Part shown: piece after piece, positions 56,878 through 64,000 of the stretch
How the letters are laid out: the number at the start of each line of letters is the position of its first letter
Position numbering within the stretch: the stretch's first letter is position 1
NCBI RefSeq assembly: GCF_014647875.1
Contig: NZ_BMQA01000004.1
Span: 310,001 to 374,000, forward strand
Length of the DNA: 64,000 nt
From: Streptomyces brasiliensis
GTDB taxonomy: Bacteria; Actinomycetota; Actinomycetes; Streptomycetales; Streptomycetaceae
Direction of reading: 5' to 3'
Program-made: the position numbers and the translations under genes
Notes under the pieces: model-generated
What the model saw: only the letters and a program-made list of their open reading frames with translations
Told to the model about the DNA's origin: nothing
The model's database searches: none

Positions 56878-57966
56878 TTGAGTAGCTTTGAGCACGAAAC
56901 GAACGGGACAAACCTAGAGTCGGCAAACGGAACGGCGAACAGATCGGCGGACTCCGAGGGGGATCTGGAGCCTCTGCCGGAAGAAGTATCGGAACTACCC
57001 ATTGCGCTGCTGCAGTTCAGCGAATCACCTCGCCTGGTGGGGCAGAGCAAGAAATACACCGAGCAACTCGCACAGAGCGAGACTCCATTCCCGCCCATTC
57101 TGGTGAACGGGCGGAACATGCAGGTGATCGACGGCGTGCACCGAGTCCTGGCGACCCTTCTCAAGGGCGGTAAGACCATCGAGGCACGCGTCGTGAATTT
57201 ATCACGGCACGACGCATTTCTGCTCGCCATCAAATCAAATACACAACACGGCCTGCCCCTGTCGCTGGCCGACCGGCGTGCGGCGGCGGCACGGCTCAGC
57301 GCCTCCCATCCCCACTTGTCCGATCGCATGATCGGAGAGGCGTCCGGGCTGAGCGCCAAGAGCGTGGCCGCCATCCGGCGTTCAACTGCGTCGGGTACGG
57401 AGTTGAACGTCCGCGTCGGAAGGGACGGCAGAGCCCGGGCAGTAGACCGGGCGGCGGGCCGGCACCGGGCGGCAGAGGTGATCGCCCAGAACCCGCGGGC
57501 CTCCGTGCGGGAAGTGGCCCGGCGTGCCGGGATCTCCCCGGCGACGGCGAGTGACGTGCGCAAGCGGATCCTCGCCGGCGAGGACGTCGTCGGCGAGTCG
57601 CCGAGGCCGCCGGCCACCGCCCTGGAGCCGTCGACGGAGTCGGCCTCCGAGCCGGCGCATATCCAGGTGCGGGAGAAGCAGGAGAAGCCGATATCCCTGC
57701 TGAAGCCGTTGCTGCACGATCCCGCCATCCTCGACGCGGACCTGGGCAGACGGCTGGTGAGCACGCTGCGGAAGAACCTCGTCGATGACTACCAGTGGCT
57801 CGAACTGGCCGACGCCGTGCCGTCGCACTGCGGCGCCCTGGTCATCGCGCTGGCGCAGCAGAACGCGGACAAGTGGCAGGCATTCGCGCAGGCACTGGAC
57901 GAGCGGGCACTCCCCTCACCTCAACTCGCCGCGGACCAGGACGACTGTACGGCGCCCGCGAGTTGA
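56878..57966 (+). CDS. StrR/ParB-like pathway regulator 1
   Basis: 362 residues. ParB/Srx-like domain (about 35-130) with SPRLVGQ..., PFPPILVNGRNMQVIDGVHR; then a HTH (SLADRRAAAARLSASHPHLS, MIGEASGLSAKSVAAIRR), a linker, and a second HTH-like region (ASVREVARRAGISPATASDVRKRI). These are the hallmarks of StrR/Bbr/NovG activators. TTG 56878 has GGGGGA five bases before it. Contains an internal StrR-type palindrome. Should activate the NRPS and hmaS operons. Confidence 0.88.
   Translation: MSSFEHETNGTNLESANGTANRSADSEGDLEPLPEEVSELPIALLQFSESPRLVGQSKKYTEQLAQSETPFPPILVNGRNMQVIDGVHRVLATLLKGGKTIEARVVNLSRHDAFLLAIKSNTQHGLPLSLADRRAAAARLSASHPHLSDRMIGEASGLSAKSVAAIRRSTASGTELNVRVGRDGRARAVDRAAGRHRAAEVIAQNPRASVREVARRAGISPATASDVRKRILAGEDVVGESPRPPATALEPSTESASEPAHIQVREKQEKPISLLKPLLHDPAILDADLGRRLVSTLRKNLVDDYQWLELADAVPSHCGALVIALAQQNADKWQAFAQALDERALPSPQLAADQDDCTAPAS
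57380..57408 (+). promoter_or_regulatory. StrR-type operator 3, inside the first regulator gene
   Basis: GTTCAACTG-N11-GAGTTGAAC, 29 bp, only the outermost base breaks the dyad. It lies at codon about 168 of the regulator. The layout equals operator 1. Confidence 0.65.
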
Positions 57967-58106
57967 ACCGGTACTGAACGTGCTCGTATGTCCGCATCCC
58001 ACCGCGGACCCTCATCACCGGAGAACCAGCCAACCGCTTGCCGGTCGCGTCATCCTTTCCGCACCCCCACGCGAAATGGCAGCCGCCCATACGCGAGGTG
58101 ATCGCA

Positions 58107-59162
58107 TTGCAGCAGTTCGACGCCAGCATCGTTGCCCCTGTTCTGCGCCGGTCGTCCGACGACCTCAAGGAAAAGGAACATGAGCATTCCGCGGAACACG
58201 AACAGGAAATCGTCACGGTCGCGATTTCAGCGTTACGTCCGGGTGATTCACCGCGTATCGAGGGCGAGGACCGGGAGCACATCATTCGCTTGGCGGAAAC
58301 CGAAAGTCCATTGCCGCCGATAATCGTCAACAGGCACACCATGCAGGTGGTTGACGGGGTGCATCGCGTCTTCGCCGCGGTCCTGCGAGGCGAGACCAAG
58401 ATCCCGGCAGCATTCTTCGACGGCAGCAGAGAAGACGCCTTCCTATTCGCCGTCCGGGCCAATTCAACGCACGGCCTTCCGCTGTCACTCGCGGACCGCC
58501 GCACCGCGGCGGAACGGATCCTCGTCTCTCATGGACACATGTCGGACCGGGCGATCGCGCGTGCCACCGGTCTGGGAGCCAAGACCATTGCCACCCTCCG
58601 CGGCCGCCTCGCGCCCGCCGCGCCGCAGGTGCGCGTCGGAATCGACGGCAAGGTCCGCCCGGTGAACAGCGTCGAGGGCCGCCGGCGAGCCGCCCAGGTG
58701 CTGGCCGAACGTCCAGACGCTTCCCTGCGCGAGGTGGCCAGGTTCGCCGGCATCTCACCCGCCACCGTGACCGACGTCAAGCGGCGGCTCGCGGCCGGCG
58801 AGCCTCCGGCGGGAACGCTGCACTCCGTACCCGAGGCCGCCCCCCAGGTCCGGCCGGCCCCGCAGCCGGCGGCGCCGGCACGCGGCCAACGCCGGGAAAC
58901 CCCGGTGAAGATCGACCCCGGCCGCGCACTGAAGATGCTGATGCGCGATCCCTCGCTGCGCCACAAACAGGTCGGCCGCGAGCTGCTGCGCCTCCTCCAC
59001 CACAACATGAACGTGATGAGCGAGTGGCCGGAGCTCCTGGACGCAGTCCCGCAGCACTGCACCCGGACGACGGCCGACCTGGCCCGGCAGTACGCCGAGA
59101 ACTGGGTGAAGTTCGCCGAACATCTCGGAAAACGCGGCTGCTCGGCAGTTCCCGCGACCTGA
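58107..59162 (+). CDS. StrR/ParB-like pathway regulator 2
   Basis: 351 residues, paralogue of regulator 1. ParB-like domain SPLPPIIVNRHTMQVVDGVH, HTH SLADRRTAAERILVSHGHMS/DRAIARATGLGAKTIATLRGR, second HTH DASLREVARFAGISPATVTD. C-terminal domain also shared (LLRLLHHNMNVMSEWPELLD vs LVSTLRKNLVDDYQWLELAD). TTG 58107 with GAGGTG before it. In tandem after regulator 1 and 15 bp before htpG, so the three probably form an operon. Confidence 0.87.
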   Translation: MQQFDASIVAPVLRRSSDDLKEKEHEHSAEHEQEIVTVAISALRPGDSPRIEGEDREHIIRLAETESPLPPIIVNRHTMQVVDGVHRVFAAVLRGETKIPAAFFDGSREDAFLFAVRANSTHGLPLSLADRRTAAERILVSHGHMSDRAIARATGLGAKTIATLRGRLAPAAPQVRVGIDGKVRPVNSVEGRRRAAQVLAERPDASLREVARFAGISPATVTDVKRRLAAGEPPAGTLHSVPEAAPQVRPAPQPAAPARGQRRETPVKIDPGRALKMLMRDPSLRHKQVGRELLRLLHHNMNVMSEWPELLDAVPQHCTRTTADLARQYAENWVKFAEHLGKRGCSAVPAT

Positions 59163-59177
59163 CACGAAAGGGAAGCA

Positions 59178-61070
59178 ATGGCACTGCAGGCGAATGCGGA
59201 GACGTACGCATTCCAGGCCGAGGCCGCTCAGATTCTGGACCTCATGGCCCATTCGCTCTACAGCAACAAGGACATCTTTCTACGCGAGTTGATCTCGAAT
59301 GCGTCAGACGCCATCGACCGGCTCCGGTTCGAACGCAACTCGCAGCCGGAACCGGCCGGTGCCGAGCGGGACGACGACGCGCCGCGGATCCGGGTCACGT
59401 TCGACAAGGACGCGGGCACGATCACCATCGCCGACAACGGCATCGGCATGAGCCGCCGGGACGTGATGGACAACATCGGCACCATCGCCCGCTCGGGCAC
59501 CGCCGAGTTCCTCCGGACGCTCACCGGGGACCAGCGCCGCGACTCCGAGCTGATCGGCAAATTCGGCGTCGGCTTCTATTCCGCGTTCATCGTCGCGGAA
59601 AGAGTGGTGCTCACCTCGCGGCGGGCCGGGCTGCCCGCGTCCGACGGCGTGCGCTGGTCGTCGGACGGCAAGGGCGAGTACACGCTGGAGGCCGTCGAGC
59701 GCGCCGAGCGCGGCACCACGATCGTGCTCGAGCTGCGGGAGGGCGAGGACGAGCTGCTGAACGAGCACCGGCTGCGCTCGATCATCCAGCGCTACTCGGA
59801 CCACATCAGCCAGCCGATCGTGATGGAACAGGACGAGGCCCCGGTGAACCAGGCGTCGGCCCTGTGGGCGCGCCCGAAGAGCGAGTTGAGCGAGCAGGAC
59901 TACCACTCCTACTACCGGCACCTCACCAACGACTTCGCCGATCCGCTCGCCCATCTGCACACGAAGGTCGAGGGACGGTACGAGTACACGCTGCTCCTGT
60001 TCATCCCGTCCCGAGCGCCGCACAACCTGTGGGTCCCGCAGGCGCGCGACGGCGTACGCCTGCACATCCGGCGCGTGTTCATCCTCGAGGACTCCGGGCA
60101 GCTGCTGCCGAATTACCTGCGCTTCCTGCGCGGGGTCATCGACTCGGCCGACCTGCCGCTGAATGTCTCGCGGGAGATTCTCCAGGGGAGCCAGGCTGTC
60201 GCCCATATCCATTCCAGTGCGGTCAAGAGGGTTCTGAAGCTGCTGAAGGAACTGGCGGACAACCAGCCGGAGAAGTACGCCGCCTTCTGGGAGCAGTTCG
60301 GCGGTGTACTCAAGCAGGGCATCGCCGACGACCCTCCGCACCGGGAGGACATCACCGAGCTCCTTCGCTTCACCTCCACCCGCTCGGACACGCAAGCCGC
60401 CGATGTCTCGCTCCGCGACTACGTGGCCCGGATGAAGGAGGGCCAGGACAAGATCTACTACCTGCTCGCCCCCAGCCCGGCCGCCGCCGCGACCAGCCCG
60501 CACCTGGAGGCATTCCGCGCCAAGGGCATCGAGGTGCTCCTGCTGGGTGAGGCGGTGGACGGCTTCGTCGTCTCCGGTCCGCTGCGCGAGTACCAGGGCA
60601 AGCAGCTGCAGTCCGTGGCCCAGGGGCCGCCCGACTTCGGCGACTTGGCGGACGAGGCCGAGAAGGAGGCCGCCGACCGGGCGGACTCCGACTACGCCGC
60701 GCTCCTCGGCCGGCTCAAGGCACATCTCGCGGGCAAGGCGTGGGACGTACGGCTGACCAGCCGCCTGACGACCTCCCCGGCCTGCATCGTCACCGACGGA
60801 GCGGAGACCGATTTCACCGTCGTGCAGCGGCTGCGCGGCTCAGGGCTGCCAAACCAGCCGATCCTCGAGATCAACCCCCGGCACGTCCTGGTCGAGCGGC
60901 TCAACCGCGGGCAGGACGACCCGCACCTGCCCGCCTGGGCACACGTCCTGTTCGACCAGGCGGTCCTTGCCACGGGTGCCCCGATCGACACGCCGGCCAC
61001 GTTCGTCACCCAGCTCAACGACCTGCTGATGTCGCTGGCGGCGGACGCCTGCGGGCCGGACCCATCCTGA
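59178..61070 (+). CDS. htpG: HtpG, bacterial Hsp90 chaperone
   Basis: 630 residues, full length. N-domain ATP site: FLRELISNASDAIDRL (catalytic Glu), DNGIGM, IARSGT, GKFGVGFYSAFIVAE. Middle domain LPLNVSREILQGS with the conserved Arg; C-terminal dimerisation part present. RBS AAGGGAAG. It follows the second StrR-like regulator by 15 bp. Possible roles: folding aid for the megasynthases, or a duplicated target for self-protection. Neither can be decided from sequence. Confidence 0.95.
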   Translation: MALQANAETYAFQAEAAQILDLMAHSLYSNKDIFLRELISNASDAIDRLRFERNSQPEPAGAERDDDAPRIRVTFDKDAGTITIADNGIGMSRRDVMDNIGTIARSGTAEFLRTLTGDQRRDSELIGKFGVGFYSAFIVAERVVLTSRRAGLPASDGVRWSSDGKGEYTLEAVERAERGTTIVLELREGEDELLNEHRLRSIIQRYSDHISQPIVMEQDEAPVNQASALWARPKSELSEQDYHSYYRHLTNDFADPLAHLHTKVEGRYEYTLLLFIPSRAPHNLWVPQARDGVRLHIRRVFILEDSGQLLPNYLRFLRGVIDSADLPLNVSREILQGSQAVAHIHSSAVKRVLKLLKELADNQPEKYAAFWEQFGGVLKQGIADDPPHREDITELLRFTSTRSDTQAADVSLRDYVARMKEGQDKIYYLLAPSPAAAATSPHLEAFRAKGIEVLLLGEAVDGFVVSGPLREYQGKQLQSVAQGPPDFGDLADEAEKEAADRADSDYAALLGRLKAHLAGKAWDVRLTSRLTTSPACIVTDGAETDFTVVQRLRGSGLPNQPILEINPRHVLVERLNRGQDDPHLPAWAHVLFDQAVLATGAPIDTPATFVTQLNDLLMSLAADACGPDPS

Positions 61071-61119
61071 CGGGTCTTGCACACTGCCGCGGCAACGCGG
61101 ATCTGTGCCAATCTTGAGC

Positions 61120-61773
61120 ATGCGAATTCTGGTGGCCGAGGACGAGCGCTTCCTGGCGGACCTGGTGGTCGAGGGACTGCACGATGAGGCGATGGCGGTC
61201 GACGTCGCCTATGACGGGGCGACGGCGTTGGAGCGCCTCGCCGTCAACGACTACGACGTACTGGTACTGGACCGCGACCTGCCACGGGTGCACGGCGACG
61301 AGATCTGCCGCACCGTGGCCCAGCACGGGTCGCGGGTACGCATCCTGATGCTGACCGCCTCCGGCGCGGTGCACGACCGGGTCACGGGACTGAATCTGGG
61401 GGCCGACGACTACCTGGCCAAGCCCTTCGCCTTCGACGAACTGGTGGCGCGGGTCCGCGCGCTCGGGCGCCGCGCCGGGCCGCCGCTGCCCCCGGTGCTG
61501 GAGTGCGGCGACATCGTCATGGACACGGCGCGCCGGCAGGCGTCCCGCGACGGCCGCTACCTGGCGCTGTCCCGCAAGGAGTACGCGGTCCTTGAGGTGT
61601 TGATGCGGGCGAGGGGCGCGGTCGTCAGCACCGAGGAACTGCTGGAGCGGGCCTGGGACGAGTACACGGACCCGTTCACCACGGTCGTCAAGGTGACGAT
61701 GAGCAAACTCCGCTCCAAGCTCGGCGATCCGCCCGTCATCGTCACCGTGCCGGGAAGCGGCTACAGGCTTTGA
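61120..61773 (+). CDS. OmpR-family response regulator, no adjacent kinase
   Basis: 217 residues. Receiver: EDE at 7-9, phospho-Asp near 51 (LVLDRDLPRVHG), LTAS, LAKPFAF. Winged helix: LSRKEYAVLEVLMRARGAVV and FTTVVKVTMSKLRSKLGDPP. ATG 61120, 49 bp after htpG. It may belong to the htpG operon; a strong hairpin follows. No sensor kinase is next to it. Confidence 0.9.
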   Translation: MRILVAEDERFLADLVVEGLHDEAMAVDVAYDGATALERLAVNDYDVLVLDRDLPRVHGDEICRTVAQHGSRVRILMLTASGAVHDRVTGLNLGADDYLAKPFAFDELVARVRALGRRAGPPLPPVLECGDIVMDTARRQASRDGRYLALSRKEYAVLEVLMRARGAVVSTEELLERAWDEYTDPFTTVVKVTMSKLRSKLGDPPVIVTVPGSGYRL

Positions 61774-61801
61774 GCCCGCATTGACCGCTCTCAAAACGCC
61801 C

Positions 61802-61840
61802 GTTGGCGGGTCGGCGACACTGCGTCGCCGGCCCGCCAAC
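61802..61840. terminator. Bidirectional terminator
   Basis: GTTGGCGGGTCGGCGAC-ACTGC-GTCGCCGGCCCGCCAAC: 17-bp stem with one U-G pair and a 5-base loop between the converging response regulator and hydrolase genes. Confidence 0.9.
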
Positions 61841-61855
61841 TGCATGGGGCATGGG

Positions 61856-62665
61856 TCAGTACTTGTCGAAGAATTCCACGATCGCCTCGTTGACCGGCTC
61901 CGGGTGCTCCAGATGTCCAAGGTGCCCGCAGCCCGGAATCTCCACCAGGTCGCAGTTCGGGATGGCGGCCGCCACTTCCGCGCCGAGATGCGGCGGTGTG
62001 ACGGCGTCATCGCCGAAGGTGATGACGCGGCAGGGTGCGGTGATCCTGCCGAGCTCGGATCGGCGGTCCTGGTCGGTGTCGATCCACTGCTGGCCCGCGG
62101 CGACCGTTTCCACGTCACCGCCGGCCAGTTCGAATATCTCCAGCCAGGAAGCCACCGCCGCCTCGTCGTTGAGGGTGTCCGGCGAGAGCATGTGGAGCAC
62201 CGAGCTGACCGCTCGGTACTTCGGCGGCAGCATGACGCCGCTCTCCAGCAGGGCCCGGTCCGCCGCGGACTGCGCCCGGCGCAGCACGTCCGACCGGGCG
62301 CGGGTGGCGAGGAGCACCGCGGAGCGGACCAGGTGAGGTTCGCTGATCGCGAGTTCCTGGGCGATCAGCGAACCCAGTGAGGTGCCGAGAATCCGGCACG
62401 GTGCCAGGTCCAGCGCCTCGATCAGCCCCTTGGTGTCGGCGATCAGGTCCGCCAGCGCGTACTTGCCCGGCGGGGCGTCCGACGGCGCGATCCCGCGATT
62501 GTCGAAGGTGACGGTCGCATAGCCGGCCCGGTGCAGCGCCGGCGTCTGGTACATGTCCCATGCGTGGCCGGCCGCGGCCGACCCCATGATGAGCAGGACC
62601 GTCTCGTCGCCCCGCCCCGCCCGCTGGTAGGAGAGCCGGATCCCGTTGGACCTCAGAAATGGCAT
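61856..62665 (-). CDS. Alpha/beta hydrolase
   Basis: 269 residues. Oxyanion region LLIMGSAAAGHAWD, nucleophile elbow GTSLGSLIAQE, acid FGDDAVTPP, His in GCGHLGHLEHPEPV. Typical alpha/beta hydrolase; could act as a stand-alone thioesterase or release enzyme, since the NRPS lacks a TE domain. It starts 12 bp after the hydroxylase gene, so both are one operon coming from the right. Confidence 0.85.
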   Translation of the reverse strand: MPFLRSNGIRLSYQRAGRGDETVLLIMGSAAAGHAWDMYQTPALHRAGYATVTFDNRGIAPSDAPPGKYALADLIADTKGLIEALDLAPCRILGTSLGSLIAQELAISEPHLVRSAVLLATRARSDVLRRAQSAADRALLESGVMLPPKYRAVSSVLHMLSPDTLNDEAAVASWLEIFELAGGDVETVAAGQQWIDTDQDRRSELGRITAPCRVITFGDDAVTPPHLGAEVAAAIPNCDLVEIPGCGHLGHLEHPEPVNEAIVEFFDKY

Positions 62666-62677
62666 CGTCGCGCCCCT

Positions 62678-64000
62678 TTACCAACGCCACTCGCGCTTGT
62701 TGAACAGGTGTTCCGCGTGGACCTCGTGCGCCTCGCACCAGGTGAGGAACTCCTCGATCTGCTGGATCTGGAAGGTGTCGGACGTGTACGTCGTCGCCAT
62801 GACGTGGCCCTGCCAGCTCTCCTCGCCCATGGCGTACACGTACGCCTCTCCGGCTCCGAGCTCGGTCATGATCGCGGCTGCCTGCTCGGCGTTCGAGCCC
62901 GACAGCTTGCGCGAGTCGCTCATCTTCTTGGTCACCGGCCGAGTCAGCAGTCCCTGGTAGAGCCAGGTCAGCGGGGCGCCGTCGCACTCCATGCCCAGGA
63001 ACGCCTTGTCGACGCCGCCCAGGTGCGAGCGGATGTACTGGTACAGCACCGGGTCGATGCCCGAGGAGTCCGCGCCGATGAACGCCGACAGGCCGGCCAG
63101 CTGCACGAAGTACGTCGACTTGGAGCGAATGTCGAGGTCGGAGTGCTCGCCGAGGAACGGCGTGGCCACCACCCGGGCGCCGCCCGGCAGCGGCACCTCG
63201 TCGAAGTCGTCGACCTCGATCACCGTGAAGCCCATGGACTTGAGGTAGAGACCGATCGACGGGTCGCACAGGTTGCCCCGCGACGAGCGGGGGACCACGA
63301 CCGCGTCGGTGCGCGCGCGCAGCTGCAGCAGGGTCTCCAGCACGATGTGGTCCTGGTGCCCGTGCGTGATCAGCGCCAGATCGATGTGGTCCGGCAGGTC
63401 GTCGAGGGTGTACCGGTCGCCGTGCCGGTTGTCCGTGCTGATGAAGGGATCCACCACGACGGCGGCCTCCGGGCTCTGCAGCACCAGGCACGCGTGCCCG
63501 AAGTAGCGGATCCGGCCGCCGTTTTCGATGTGCCGGTCCGGTGCGAGGCTCGGCTCCGGCGCGAGCAGCCGGTCCAGCTGGGCGGCCTGGTCGCCGTCGA
63601 GCTCGAGCGCCTCGTGCAGGTGGGCGGCGGTCGTGCCCTCGATCCGCGCCTTCATCAGCTCGTCCAGACCGGGGTGGTCGAAGGGGATCTGCAGATCCAG
63701 CACGTCGGGCGAGGGCAGCCGGGGGGTGCTGAGGATGAACGGCCGCTCCACGCCGTCGTCCAGGGAGAGCTGGACGGACTGGCGGTGCCGGTCGAAGGCC
63801 TTGCTGTGGTAGAGCAGCGGCTCGATGAGGTGCACGGATGCCTGATTGCTGGTGTCGTAGGCCAGCTCCACCAGCCCGTTGAGCGCCGCCGGCAGCTTCG
63901 GGTACAGCGGCGTGAGATCGAAGCCGGTGGCGTTCTGCCGCAGCAGTTCGTCCGCCTCCGCCACGGCGGCGGCGAACGCGAGCATGTCCGCGCGCTCGCG
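62678..64000 (-). CDS. CmlA-type di-iron beta-hydroxylase (5' end outside window)
   Basis: About 440 residues seen; the frame stays open to the window edge. N-terminal alpha/beta domain of CmlA, then an MBL-fold domain from about 190 residues in: GHACLVLQSPEAAVVVDPF, ITHGHQDHIVLETLLQLR (HxHxDH iron ligands), FLGEHSDLDIRSKS and FLGMECDGAPLTWLYQGLLT, which mark CmlA-like NRPS beta-hydroxylases rather than lactamases. It hydroxylates the beta-carbon of a T-domain-bound amino acid. Here Asp or Hpg/Dpg are candidate substrates. Confidence 0.88.
   Translation of the reverse strand, partial: RERADMLAFAAAVAEADELLRQNATGFDLTPLYPKLPAALNGLVELAYDTSNQASVHLIEPLLYHSKAFDRHRQSVQLSLDDGVERPFILSTPRLPSPDVLDLQIPFDHPGLDELMKARIEGTTAAHLHEALELDGDQAAQLDRLLAPEPSLAPDRHIENGGRIRYFGHACLVLQSPEAAVVVDPFISTDNRHGDRYTLDDLPDHIDLALITHGHQDHIVLETLLQLRARTDAVVVPRSSRGNLCDPSIGLYLKSMGFTVIEVDDFDEVPLPGGARVVATPFLGEHSDLDIRSKSTYFVQLAGLSAFIGADSSGIDPVLYQYIRSHLGGVDKAFLGMECDGAPLTWLYQGLLTRPVTKKMSDSRKLSGSNAEQAAAIMTELGAGEAYVYAMGEESWQGHVMATTYTSDTFQIQQIEEFLTWCEAHEVHAEHLFNKREWRW

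Noticed and set aside
62678..64000. Plain metallo-beta-lactamase-fold hydrolase
   Set aside because: The FLGMECDGAPLTWLY segment and long N-terminal domain fit CmlA-type hydroxylases much better.

Overview
The window is high-GC actinobacterial chromosome and almost certainly Streptomyces. The signs are strong G/C bias at third codon positions, many GTG and TTG starts, ATGA/GTGA translational overlaps, and typical Streptomyces families (DUF3516 helicase, DUF5709, RsbU-type phosphatase with a fused kinase domain, StrR-type regulators, secondary-metabolite enzymes). Two layers are visible: accessory chromosome from 1 to about 36.7 kb, and a biosynthetic gene cluster from about 37.4 kb to beyond the right edge.

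Left part. A truncated LuxR regulator is followed by a MerR/class V aminotransferase pair. Next comes a compact triad: an uncharacterised protein, a MoxR-type AAA+ ATPase, and a protein combining an HExxH metallopeptidase-like domain with a VWA domain. A methyltransferase, a lone type III polyketide synthase, a PAS-GAF-PP2C-HATPase regulator and a two-component system beside two paralogous four-repeat membrane proteins follow. Between 7.1 and 19.6 kb the chromosome carries many remnants: IS1182-like and ISL3-like transposases, an amidohydrolase, an enolase-superfamily enzyme, an ABC ATPase and a sulfonate monooxygenase. From 19.6 to 36.5 kb there are intact genes: a flavoprotein monooxygenase, an MltG-like protein, a MarR/ABC exporter pair, an L,D-transpeptidase, an asymmetric heterodimeric ABC exporter, an ECF sigma/anti-sigma pair with a divergent lipoprotein, L31 type B, the helicase and TesB.

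Right part. A 5'-truncated tyrosine integrase directly abuts the end of a two-module NRPS (C-A-T-C-A-T). Both of its A-domain pockets read as Asp by my manual alignment. Divergent from it are a P450, a fatty-acyl-AMP ligase and a stand-alone ACP, which together suggest a lipid starter. A perfect 20-bp hairpin separates these from an oppositely directed, translationally coupled operon hmaS, hmo-hpgT (one fused protein), dpgA, dpgB, dpgC. That operon supplies 4-hydroxyphenylglycine and 3,5-dihydroxyphenylglycine, and a prephenate dehydrogenase feeds it. Two tandem StrR/ParB-like regulators, an HtpG (Hsp90) gene and an orphan response regulator follow. At the right edge lie an alpha/beta hydrolase and a truncated CmlA-type di-iron beta-hydroxylase that runs off the window.

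How it fits together. The cluster looks like the left part of a lipopeptide pathway: acyl-Asp-Asp start, Hpg and Dpg supplied for later modules, and beta-hydroxylation by the CmlA homologue. The modules that would use Hpg and Dpg are not in the window, so they must lie further right or elsewhere. Inverted repeats of the StrR type (GTTCAACTG arms) sit in the NRPS/P450 divergent promoter, upstream of hmaS, and inside the first regulator gene. This gives a simple regulatory wiring for the whole cluster. I do not recognise the exact product. No rRNA, tRNA or CRISPR array was found.
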